Positions 17,019 to 23,989 of a DNA stretch of 60,773 nucleotides are shown here, in pieces. Numbering within the stretch: the stretch's first letter is position 1; each line of letters begins with the position of its first letter. Source of the DNA: Streptacidiphilus neutrinimicus (lineage in GTDB: Bacteria; Actinomycetota; Actinomycetes; Streptomycetales; Streptomycetaceae); assembly GCF_000787815.1 (NCBI RefSeq), contig NZ_BBPO01000001.1, positions 51,110 through 111,882 on the forward strand. Direction: 5' to 3'. The notes under the pieces were generated by a model, which saw only the letters and a program-made list of their open reading frames with translations, searched no databases and was not told where the DNA came from. Position numbers and translations under genes: made by a program.

Positions 17019-17416
17019 ACGACGATCTGTCATGGATGCTCGACAGCGCCCTGGAGATTCCCGGGGCCCTGCACGCGGTCCTGATCTCGGCCGACGGGCT
17101 CCTCATGGCCCGTACCAAGGACTTCGACAAGGACGACGCCGACCGCGTCGCCGCCGCGATGAGCGGCGTGCAGTCGTTGAGCCGGTCGCTCGGCTTCTTC
17201 TGCGAGGACAGCAGCGGCCTGTGGCGCCAGACGCTGGTCGAGTTCGACGGCGGCTGGGTCTTCCTGATCTCCGCCGGTGAGGGCGCCTACCTCGGCGTCT
17301 CCGCCGCGCCGGACGTGGACATGCAGAACATCACTTTCCGGATGCAGCAGTTGGTCGGCCAGTTGGGCAAGGTACTGGTCGCGCCACCGCGCGAGAACCT
17401 CGGAGTGCGCTCATGA
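17015..17416 (+). CDS. cvnB: Conservon roadblock/LC7 protein CvnB
   Basis: 133 residues of roadblock/LC7 fold, starting MNDDLSWMLDSALEIPGAL. Such proteins act as GTPase-activating or scaffolding partners of MglA-like small GTPases. Typical features are ALHAVLISADGLLMARTKDF and the central DRVAAAMSGVQSLSRSLG helix. The GTG at 17015 overlaps the cvnA stop by four bases and its own stop overlaps cvnC likewise, so the subunits are translationally coupled. In conservons CvnB is thought to regulate the nucleotide state of CvnD. Confidence 0.93.
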   Translation: MNDDLSWMLDSALEIPGALHAVLISADGLLMARTKDFDKDDADRVAAAMSGVQSLSRSLGFFCEDSSGLWRQTLVEFDGGWVFLISAGEGAYLGVSAAPDVDMQNITFRMQQLVGQLGKVLVAPPRENLGVRS

Positions 17417-17790
17417 ACGGGCCCGACGACTTCGAGCTCGACGCCACGGAGTTAGTGCGTCCTTACGTCATCACCAAGGGACGCCGGCTGCCGGACGACG
17501 ACCAGCTCTCGCTGATCACCCTCGTGACGGCCGCACCCGAGCAGGTGCAGCGCCCCCTGCGGCTCTCGCCGGAGGAGCAACGGCTGCTGGACCTCTGCTC
17601 CGCGGGCTACCTCTCGGTGGCCGAGATCGCGGGGCACACCCGGCTGCCGCTGGGCGTGGTGCGGATCATGCTGGCCGGTCTCACCGAGGCCGGCTACCTG
17701 ATCACCCGTCCGCCGGTGGCCCGCGCCCGTCTTGCCGACAAGGAGCTCCTTGAGGAGGTGCTCAGTGGTCTCCGGGCCAAGTTTGGGTGA
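17413..17790 (+). CDS. cvnC: Conservon DUF742 protein CvnC
   Basis: 125 residues of the DUF742 family. Signature LVRPYVITKGRR near 15-26, then a winged-helix-like C-terminal part (SVAEIAGHTRLPLGVVRIMLAGL) ending in a basic helix. The biochemical role is unknown; in the characterised conservon complexes it bridges the kinase-like protein and the GTPase. ATG at 17413 overlaps the cvnB stop by four bases; its 3' end overlaps the GTPase start by 26 bases, where GAGGAGG inside this gene supplies the next ribosome-binding site. Confidence 0.92.
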   Translation: MNGPDDFELDATELVRPYVITKGRRLPDDDQLSLITLVTAAPEQVQRPLRLSPEEQRLLDLCSAGYLSVAEIAGHTRLPLGVVRIMLAGLTEAGYLITRPPVARARLADKELLEEVLSGLRAKFG

Positions 17791-18376
17791 ACGACCGAGC
17801 CTGCGGTCGCGGGACTACGTCGCCGGCGGCGCCACGCAGACCGCCGTCAAGATCCTGGTCGTGGGTCACTTCGCCGTGGGCAAGACCACGTTGATCGGCT
17901 CGATCTCCGAGATCGAGCCGTTGTCGACCGAGGAGACGATGACGCGGGCGGCACAGGACGTGGACGACCTGAAGGGGGTCAGGGGCAAGACCACCACCAC
18001 CGTCGCCATGGACTTCGGCCGGCTCACCATCAGCGACCGCGTCGTGCTCTACCTGTTCGGCACGCCCGGACAGGTGCGCTTCGTGCAGATGTGGGAGGAC
18101 ATGGCCAGAGGCGCCCTCGGCGCGCTGGTCCTCGTCGACCCGGAGCGGCTCGCCGACTCCTTCGCCGTGATCGACCTGATCGAGCAGTACGGGCTCGACT
18201 ACGCGATCGCGGTCAACAACTTCGACGGCAACCCCGTGCGTGCCGAGGCCTCGCTGCGGGAGGCCCTCGACCTGCTCGAAGACACTCCGGTCGTCACCTG
18301 CGACGCGCGCGACGAGAAGTCGTCGGCGGCGGCGCTGACCACGCTCGTCAGCTACCTGCTGGCCCGCGTCGGCTAG
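17765..18376 (+). CDS. cvnD: Conservon small GTPase CvnD
   Basis: 203 residues, Ras/MglA-like GTPase. The P-loop GHFAVGKTT (34-42), the switch II region FGTPGQVRFVQMW and a base-recognition motif VNNFD in place of NKxD are as in other conservon GTPases. The start is set at GTG 17765, six bases after a strong GAGGAGG, rather than the upstream ATG at 17732, which has none. It ends the operon: a perfect-stem hairpin follows 22 bp later. By conservon precedent it cycles between GTP and GDP under CvnB and controls development or antibiotic production. The P450 usually encoded next is absent here and appears 3.3 kb away. Confidence 0.92.
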   Translation: MVSGPSLGERPSLRSRDYVAGGATQTAVKILVVGHFAVGKTTLIGSISEIEPLSTEETMTRAAQDVDDLKGVRGKTTTTVAMDFGRLTISDRVVLYLFGTPGQVRFVQMWEDMARGALGALVLVDPERLADSFAVIDLIEQYGLDYAIAVNNFDGNPVRAEASLREALDLLEDTPVVTCDARDEKSSAAALTTLVSYLLARVG

Positions 18377-18397
18377 ACGCCCACCGAAGTCCCGCTG

Positions 18398-18436
18398 CCG
18401 GAAGGGGTCGTCCCGCGGAGGGACGGCCCCTTCCGG
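18398..18436. terminator. Bidirectional terminator between conservon and cassette
   Basis: A 17-bp stem with one G-U (CCGGAAGGGGTCGTCCC and partner) around GCGGA. It follows cvnD on the plus strand and the nucleotidyltransferase on the minus strand. Confidence 0.8.
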
Positions 18437-18449
18437 GCTTTGGGCGGGT

Positions 18450-19328
18450 CTAGGCGCGGTGGTCGCGCGGGGCGGCCGGCACGGGCTGCCTCACCGGCAC
18501 GGGCTCGTTCAGCAGGCGTGCCCGCCACTGGGTGAGGCCCTGAGCCAGGTCGCTGTCCGCAGGGGCCAGCCGGGGGAGGCAGCGGTCGATGTAGAAGAGG
18601 TAGAGCGGGACGAGGTCGGCCCGGAGGAGCTCGGTGAGCTGCTCCGCCGGGGCCGGCCGTCCGTGGCGCGCACGCGTCGCCGCACGGACGAGCTCCGCCG
18701 CCACCGGCGAGAAGCCCGCGAGGTGGAGGTCGATGGCGTCGTCGGTCGAGCCCGGCTCCCCGTTGGCGCCGGTGTAGAGGAACCGCAGTGGGAGCAGGAC
18801 CGCCTTGGTGAACCGCCGGGTGTCCCTCGCCAGACTCGCGGGGCTGTGGAACTCGGCCACGACGGCATCCGTCGCGAGCACCTCCAGCGCGAAGCGGACG
18901 CTGTCGGTCAGCAGCGTGTCGGCGGCCGGTCGTTCCACGTCCCGCCGCACGTCCTCGCCCAGGAGCAGGACGCCGCTGATCTTGAGGTCGAGCCGGTCGA
19001 CGGCCGGGAACCTGCCGTCCTCCCGGTTTCCCCGCAGGGCCGGCAAGGAGCTCCAGAACACCGACAGGCGCTCGTAGGCGGCGTCCGTGTGCTGGAGCTC
19101 GCGGGTGACCGCCGCGATGGTCCCCTCGTCGCCCTCGCGCCGGTCCTCAAGGACGAGCCCGAGGTCGATGTCGCTGACAGCGGGCGCGAACCCGCCGTGG
19201 GCGAGGCTCCCCAGGGCGTAGGCCGCGACCAGGCGGTCGCCGAGGGTCTGTCGGAACACGCGTGCGCAGTGCTCGGCGATTCCTCTGGCGGAGTCGGAGT
19301 CGAGGGCCACGGCGGGGGCTGCGCTCAT
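18450..19328 (-). CDS. Nucleotidyltransferase-fold protein (third gene of the prenyltransferase cassette)
   Basis: 292 residues. The N-terminal third carries the polymerase-beta-type nucleotidyltransferase core: YALGSLAHGGFAPAVSDIDLGLVLE, where the GS motif and the D-x-D pair (SDIDLG) bind the nucleotide and metal. A helical C-terminal domain (about 190-290) resembles the substrate half of aminoglycoside nucleotidyltransferases. It should transfer a nucleotide, probably AMP, to a small molecule or protein. Its ATG at 19328 overlaps the stop of the diiron gene (ATGA), so it is made with the cassette. Roles could be resistance by modification, tailoring of the product, or toxin-antitoxin-like AMPylation; none can be chosen. 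Confidence 0.75.
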   Translation of the reverse strand: MSAAPAVALDSDSARGIAEHCARVFRQTLGDRLVAAYALGSLAHGGFAPAVSDIDLGLVLEDRREGDEGTIAAVTRELQHTDAAYERLSVFWSSLPALRGNREDGRFPAVDRLDLKISGVLLLGEDVRRDVERPAADTLLTDSVRFALEVLATDAVVAEFHSPASLARDTRRFTKAVLLPLRFLYTGANGEPGSTDDAIDLHLAGFSPVAAELVRAATRARHGRPAPAEQLTELLRADLVPLYLFYIDRCLPRLAPADSDLAQGLTQWRARLLNEPVPVRQPVPAAPRDHRA

Positions 19329-19969
19329 GCCGGCACGGCGGTGTCGCGGAGCGCCAGCTCGGCGATCCGGTCGGAGACCATGGTGATGATCTGCCAGGCA
19401 CGGTCGAGCAGGTCGGTGACCTCGCCGAGGTCCCACTCCCCGCGCTCGGCGAGCAGGCGGTAGCCCATCTCGATGTGCTCCTCGTCCGCTTCGTCGTGCA
19501 GGGCGAAGTAGGCGTTGCCGGGGAAGGCCAGGGACCCGGCATTGCTGAAGGTGAGGCTTCCGGCCTCGAGCACGAGGTGGGCGAGGACGACCTTGTGCAG
19601 TCCGGGCAGGACGCGGAACTGGTCGACGAACCAGGCGGCTCCGGCCTCCACGACCGGGTCCCAGTCGGCGGTACGGCCGGTGTCGTGGCTCTCCACCAGA
19701 ATCCCGTTGTGGCCGAGCTCCTCCTGCTGGTGCTCGACGGCGAGCTCCCTGAGTTGGGGGTCGGTCTCGAACGCGGCCCGGACGCTGATCATCCGCTGGA
19801 ACGCGTCCGACCACGGTTTCACGTGGGCCAGCACCGCGTCCTTGGTGGCTGCCGGTGTCGTCGGGTCCTCCAGCAGGACGATCAGGCGGCTGGCGCGGTA
19901 TGCGTGGACGTGCTGCTCGTTCCTGTCGGCGACGGCCTGCAGGGGCATGGGCAGGGTGGTGGTGGTCAT
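19325..19969 (-). CDS. Haem-oxygenase-like diiron oxidase (HDO) family protein
   Basis: 214 residues, all-helical. Two metal-binding segments fit the haem-oxygenase-like diiron (HDO) fold: EHQQEELGHNGILVESH and ALHDEADEEHIEMGY, with Glu/His and Asp/Glu/Glu/His spaced as ligands. Family members (UndA, BesC and SznF types) perform oxidative C-C cleavage, desaturation or N-oxygenation, assembling iron only when substrate is bound. ATG at 19969 overlaps the prenyltransferase stop, and its own stop overlaps the nucleotidyltransferase start. The natural inference is an oxidative step on a prenylated or amino-acid-derived substrate. TenA-like proteins share the fold, but the extra acidic residues favour HDO. 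Confidence 0.7.
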   Translation of the reverse strand: MTTTTLPMPLQAVADRNEQHVHAYRASRLIVLLEDPTTPAATKDAVLAHVKPWSDAFQRMISVRAAFETDPQLRELAVEHQQEELGHNGILVESHDTGRTADWDPVVEAGAAWFVDQFRVLPGLHKVVLAHLVLEAGSLTFSNAGSLAFPGNAYFALHDEADEEHIEMGYRLLAERGEWDLGEVTDLLDRAWQIITMVSDRIAELALRDTAVPA

Positions 19970-21126
19970 GCGGATTCGACCTCCTGGAGGATTCTTCTGG
20001 ACTGCCGGGTCGGCCGGCCGGACGGGGCGGTCAACGGGGGGTAGAGCGGGAACCTGAAGTAGACGGACACGTCGCCCTCGTGGCCGCGGGAGCGGTAGCT
20101 GACCAGTTCCTGGAGACCCCTGATCCGGCTCGGCGGCTTCGGCGCCACGGCCTGGACGAGGGCGTGGTGACGTTGCGGGTCGAGGCCCTCGTGCGCCATC
20201 AGCGCCCCGATCCTGCCTGCGGCCTCCGCGTCGGACCCGGTGAAACTCGACACCCGGAAGTACGTGGTCGACTCGTCGGCGCGGGTGGCGTCGGACCGGA
20301 AGGCCAGGCAGGTCAGTGGGGCGTCTCCGGCGGCTTCGGGATCCGTGCCGAGCAGGGTCCGGAAGGCCGAGAGGGCCCTTGCCGGGTCGTGCGTCCGGGC
20401 GAGCGAGGCCATCTGCTGAACGACGGCGACGCTGCTGGTGTGGTTGCGGTAGTAGACCTTGGCCCTCGCCTTAGGGCCGGAGTCCAGGTCGAGGGCGAAG
20501 AACTCGAGCTCCCGCTCGGCTCCGTCCGCCAGGGTCCCCCGGGCCACCCCTTCGGCGGCGTCGGCCCAGGCGGCGCCCATCCCGAGGCGTTCCATCGCCT
20601 CGGTCACCACGGTGAATCGTTTCTGCAGGGCCATGGTGTACAGCCCGAAATAGATCTTGAAGGCCGGCGGATGTCCTGGCCGCCAGGCCAGCGAGTGCCA
20701 CACGGGCGCGGGCGCCGCCGGTCCGGCGTCGGGCGCGAACACGTCGGCCACCCTCGCGTAGCGGCCCAGGTCCACCAGCGGTTCCGAGGCCAGTCGGCCC
20801 GTCAGTTCCGCTGCGGCGGCCCGGTTGGCGGCCGCGGTGATGGGCGTGGAGGCGCCCAGCGCCTCGAACAGGATGCGCAGCTCCGGTCTCCCCCGGGACC
20901 ACTTCACCGACATCTCGGCGGGGAAACCGTCGCCGGCGACGTACGAGGGGAACGGGCACGACCGCCCGACGGGTATGTCGGCCCACGGTCGGAGCAGATC
21001 CCGGACCTGGTCCGTCACCGGGCCGGTCATGGACGTCGGCAGCCCGAGCCCATCGCCCATGTCGACCCAGCGGTCGCGAAGGAACTCCCCGATGGAACGC
21101 CCTTCACCCGAGAAGATGCTGTCCAC
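19966..21126 (-). CDS. DMATS-type (ABBA fold) aromatic prenyltransferase
   Basis: 386 residues, the size of bacterial DMATS-family enzymes that attach dimethylallyl groups to indoles or other aromatics. Landmarks: an N-terminal FLRDRWVDMGDGLGL helix, then FPSYVAGDGFPAEMSVKWS and RPELRILFEALG, the pyrophosphate-clamping beta strands FKIYFGLYTMA and KARAKVYYRNHTSS, then TTYFRVSSFTG and DVSVYFRFPLYPP. Lys and Tyr residues in these strands line the allyl-diphosphate pocket in the family. It heads a three-gene overlapping operon. Start ATG at 21126; no strong ribosome-binding site is seen. No NRPS, cyclodipeptide synthase or tryptophanase-like partner is nearby, so the acceptor is unknown. Confidence 0.75.
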   Translation of the reverse strand: MDSIFSGEGRSIGEFLRDRWVDMGDGLGLPTSMTGPVTDQVRDLLRPWADIPVGRSCPFPSYVAGDGFPAEMSVKWSRGRPELRILFEALGASTPITAAANRAAAAELTGRLASEPLVDLGRYARVADVFAPDAGPAAPAPVWHSLAWRPGHPPAFKIYFGLYTMALQKRFTVVTEAMERLGMGAAWADAAEGVARGTLADGAERELEFFALDLDSGPKARAKVYYRNHTSSVAVVQQMASLARTHDPARALSAFRTLLGTDPEAAGDAPLTCLAFRSDATRADESTTYFRVSSFTGSDAEAAGRIGALMAHEGLDPQRHHALVQAVAPKPPSRIRGLQELVSYRSRGHEGDVSVYFRFPLYPPLTAPSGRPTRQSRRILQEVESA

Positions 21127-21512
21127 TCACCCATCCGTTCTCCAAGCGCGCCGTCCCTTCCCCGAGCGGCGATTGATCGACCGTCATACGTCGACGAAGG
21201 CCGTCGGCGCTGGGGACGGGCACGTCTTCACGGGAGCATCGACGCGACCATTTTTGGCAAACCCCGCTGATATTCCCAAGCGGAACATGCGCAAACCGAT
21301 CACGATCGGCGCCCGACACGCATCATGACGCACACAAGTGAACTGTCCTGCGGCGCGCCGGAACCACTCCCTCCCCATCGGCCCCATCACTGCCCCGCGC
21401 CCCTGGAGCGCAAACCCGGGCGCCGCCCCGGGCGACGTGTGCACAACATCGGCGCCGCAAAACTACTATGGGATGATCTTGGTGGGCTAGTGTCGGCTGC
21501 GCGAGCGCCCGG

Positions 21513-21536
21513 GTTGGGGGCGACAGCACCCCCAAC
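21513..21536 (+). terminator. Isolated hairpin upstream of the P450 promoter
   Basis: A perfect 8-bp stem GTTGGGGG/CCCCCAAC with an 8-nt loop, 40-60 bp before the P450 promoter and with no gene in front of it. It could end a short untranslated transcript starting near 21495 or insulate the P450 promoter. Confidence 0.4.
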
Positions 21537-21570
21537 GCCCCGTCCTGGAACGGGAAACGGACGACCCGTC

Positions 21571-21616
21571 AACCGGTGATACGATCGCACCGATTTTGCG
21601 GAGCAGGTGGGTCCAC
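21571..21616 (+). promoter_or_regulatory. P450 promoter with shared promoter/leader element (copy B)
   Basis: TGATACGATC at 21577-21586 (with TACGAT as -10) is followed, 18 bases from its first base, by TTTGCGGAGC and then AGGTGGGTCCAC. Copy A before cvnA differs by a handful of bases and one base of spacing. The predicted leader to the P450 start is about 115 nt. Confidence 0.6.
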
Positions 21617-21707
21617 ACCCCGCGGTTGCGGGGATTGAAGCAACTGGCCCCTCTGACCAGTCTCGTCAGCTTTTGCTGGCCCGCCGGCTTAGGAGCCCCA
21701 GGCAGAC

Positions 21708-23048
21708 ATGGACGTTCGCTCTTCCGCCCCGGTGCCCCCGCCCGGCTGCCCCGCCCACTCCTTCGGCAGTCGAGTGCCCATCTACGGACCGGAGTTCGCG
21801 GCCGACCCGGAGGCCTACTACTCCTACCTCCGCCACTACGGGCCCACCGCCCCGGTCGAGCTCGCCCCCGGGGTCGACGCCACCCTGGTCACCGACTACC
21901 AGACCGCGCTGCGGCTCCTCCAGGACCCGGCCAACTTCCGCAAGGACTCCCGCCGCTGGCGCGACCTCGCCGAGGGCAGGCTGCCCGCCGACAGTCCCGT
22001 CGTCCCGACGCTGACCTACCGGCCGAACGCCCTGTTCAGCGACGGAGCCGAACACCTGAGGCTGCGTCAGGCCATCACGGACGCCATGGCCCGCATCGAC
22101 ATGCACCGGCTCGCCCGGAGCACCGAGCAGGTCTCCAACTTCCTCATCTCCCAGTTCGGCCCGCGCGGCTCGGCGGACCTGCTCGGCGACTACGCCAAGC
22201 AGGTCTCCCTCATGGTCTTCAACGAGCTGTTCGGGTGCCCCGCCGAGATCGGCGACCGGGTGATGTTCGGCACCTCGGGCATGTTCGAGGGTGTCAACGC
22301 CGAGCAGGCGGTCGGCGTGCTGTTCGGCGCCTGCGGCGAACTGGTGGCGCTCAAGCGCAGCCGGCCGGGCGACGATGTCACCTCCTGGCTGCTGCAGCAC
22401 CACGCCAAGCTCACCGACGAGGAGATGGTGTACCAGCTCGCGCTGCTGCTGGCCTCCGGTTCCGAGCCGCTGCGCAACCTCATCGGGAACACCCTGCACC
22501 GGGTGCTCACCGACGACGGGTACGCCAACAAGGGCGGCCTGATCGACGAGGCGATCGACGACACGCTGTGGGAGAACCCGCCCATGGCGAACTTCATGGC
22601 GCACTACTCGGCGAGCGACCTGGAATTCGCCGGGCAGCACTTCCCGGCCGGCGACCTCTTCCTGGTCAGCATCGGCGCCGCCAACACCAACCCGGCCCTC
22701 ACCGCGGCGCGGCAGTCGGGCAGCCGGGCGCATCTGTCGTGGAGTGCCGGGCCGCACGCCTGCCCGTCCAAGGAGCCGGCCCGCCAGATCGCGGTCACCG
22801 CGATCGAGAACCTGCTGAACCAGCTCCCCGACGTCGTCCTCGCCGTCCCCGAGCAGAGCTTGGCGTGGCGTCCGGGGCCGTTCAGCCGGGGCCTGGCCTC
22901 CCTGCCGGCTCGCTTCACGCCCGTCGAGATCGCGCACCGGGCCGCGCCGACGCAGGCTCCGCAGCCGACGGGGCCGATCGCTCCCCAGCCGGACAAGGCG
23001 GACCGCGGCGGTCGCTGGAGCCAGTTCCTCAACTGGCTCAAGGGGTAG
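21708..23048 (+). CDS. Cytochrome P450-like protein, CYP157 type (displaced conservon P450)
   Basis: 446 residues. The haem-binding loop HLSWSAGPHACPSKEPAR supplies the thiolate at Cys352. The K-helix, which in nearly all P450s has E-x-x-R, reads D-T-L-W (285-288), and the I-helix oxygen-activating A-G-x-[DE]-T reads ASGSEPL (249-255) without the Thr. Absence of E-x-x-R is a known trait of the CYP157 family of streptomycetes, which sits in conservons. The 60-residue C-terminal tail is Pro/Gln-rich. ATG at 21708 follows AGGAG by 12 bases. Its promoter matches that of the conservon upstream, so it is best read as the fifth conservon gene. Normal monooxygenase chemistry is doubtful. Confidence 0.85.
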   Translation: MDVRSSAPVPPPGCPAHSFGSRVPIYGPEFAADPEAYYSYLRHYGPTAPVELAPGVDATLVTDYQTALRLLQDPANFRKDSRRWRDLAEGRLPADSPVVPTLTYRPNALFSDGAEHLRLRQAITDAMARIDMHRLARSTEQVSNFLISQFGPRGSADLLGDYAKQVSLMVFNELFGCPAEIGDRVMFGTSGMFEGVNAEQAVGVLFGACGELVALKRSRPGDDVTSWLLQHHAKLTDEEMVYQLALLLASGSEPLRNLIGNTLHRVLTDDGYANKGGLIDEAIDDTLWENPPMANFMAHYSASDLEFAGQHFPAGDLFLVSIGAANTNPALTAARQSGSRAHLSWSAGPHACPSKEPARQIAVTAIENLLNQLPDVVLAVPEQSLAWRPGPFSRGLASLPARFTPVEIAHRAAPTQAPQPTGPIAPQPDKADRGGRWSQFLNWLKG

Positions 23049-23151
23049 TCCGCGGAGCCGGGGGCGCCCCGGGCGCACCCCGTTCCCCCGGGAGCGGCAG
23101 CGTGAGCGACGCCCCATGGCTCAGTGTGACCGTGTACTGACTTTTAGTAGC

Positions 23152-23886
23152 ATGTCGCGCGTGGAGAGCGACGGGGACCGGAACGGGACCTCGGGCGTGC
23201 GGGTGGTCGTCGTCGACGACCACCCGCTGTTCCGGGAGGGGCTGCGCGCCGCCTTGGAGAGCACCGACGACGTGCGGGTGGTCGCCGAGGCCGAGACGGC
23301 GGCGGCCGCGCTGGAGGCGGTGGGGGCCCAGCGGCCCGATGTGGTCGTGATGGACCTGTCGCTGCCGGACGCCTCCGGGATCGAGGCCACCAGACGCCTG
23401 GGCCAACTGCACCCCACCGTCCCGGTGCTGATGCTGACCACCTCGGACGACGACGGCAGCCTGCTCGGCGCACTCCAGGCGGGCGCGCGCGGCTACCTGG
23501 TCAAGGGCGCGGGCCGGGACGAGGTGCTGCACGCGGTGCGGACGGTGGCGCACGGCGGCGCGGTGTTCAGTGCGGACGTCGCCACGCGGATCTCCGCCCT
23601 GCTCACCGGCGGCGTCCGCCGGGAGGCCGAGCAGCTCTTCCCGGGGCTGACCTCGCGTGAGATCGAGGTGCTCGACCTGGTCGCCCGGGGGCTGGACAAT
23701 CGCCGCATCGCCCGTGAGCTCTACCTGGCCGAGAAGACGGTGCGCAATCACATCTCGCACATCTTCGACAAGTTGCACGTCGCCACCCGGACCGAGGCCG
23801 CCGCGCGGGCCCGCGACGCCGGTCTCGGCGAGCCGCCGCGCCCGGCGGGACAGCAGGCGCCCGGCCCGTCGGGCGCCGCGAGGTGA
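23152..23886 (+). CDS. NarL/FixJ-family response regulator
   Basis: 244 residues. Receiver domain (16-135) with acidic pair VDDHPLFREGL, phospho-acceptor Asp68 in VVVMDLSLPD, switch Thr in LMLTTSDD and Lys in GYLVKGA. LuxR-type helix-turn-helix near 165-230 (LTSREIEVLDLVARGLDNRRI, then AEKTVRNHISHIF). ATG at 23152 is preferred; a GTG follows nine bases later. It lies about 100 bp before a sensor kinase of the matching HisKA_3 type on the same strand, so the two should form a pair. Targets are unknown; the small Cys/His protein and the copper oxidase operon downstream are the nearest candidates. Confidence 0.92.
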   Translation: MSRVESDGDRNGTSGVRVVVVDDHPLFREGLRAALESTDDVRVVAEAETAAAALEAVGAQRPDVVVMDLSLPDASGIEATRRLGQLHPTVPVLMLTTSDDDGSLLGALQAGARGYLVKGAGRDEVLHAVRTVAHGGAVFSADVATRISALLTGGVRREAEQLFPGLTSREIEVLDLVARGLDNRRIARELYLAEKTVRNHISHIFDKLHVATRTEAAARARDAGLGEPPRPAGQQAPGPSGAAR

Positions 23887-23989
23887 CCGGTGCGGGACCG
23901 CTGCCCCATGCGCCCGGGACGCCGGGCGCGCCACGATGGACGCTCGCCACGGCGGACGGGGGAGGTCGTAAGAGGGGCCAGGGACAGTG

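Larger units (their letters stand above)
21127..21707. other. Divergent intergenic region between prenyltransferase cassette and P450
   Basis: 580 bp without a convincing gene. The left part (21240-21310) is AT-richer than its surroundings and should hold the promoter of the minus-strand cassette. A palindrome TGTGCACA lies at 21438-21445. TACTAT (about 21463) and TAGTGT (about 21488) are possible -10 hexamers, followed by the hairpin at 21513-21536, and the right end carries the promoter/leader element shared with the conservon. Confidence 0.5.

Noticed and set aside
19325-19969. Annotating the helical protein as TenA thiaminase
   Set aside because: The extra Glu, Asp and His residues in the two metal segments fit a diiron HDO protein better, and no thiamine genes are near.
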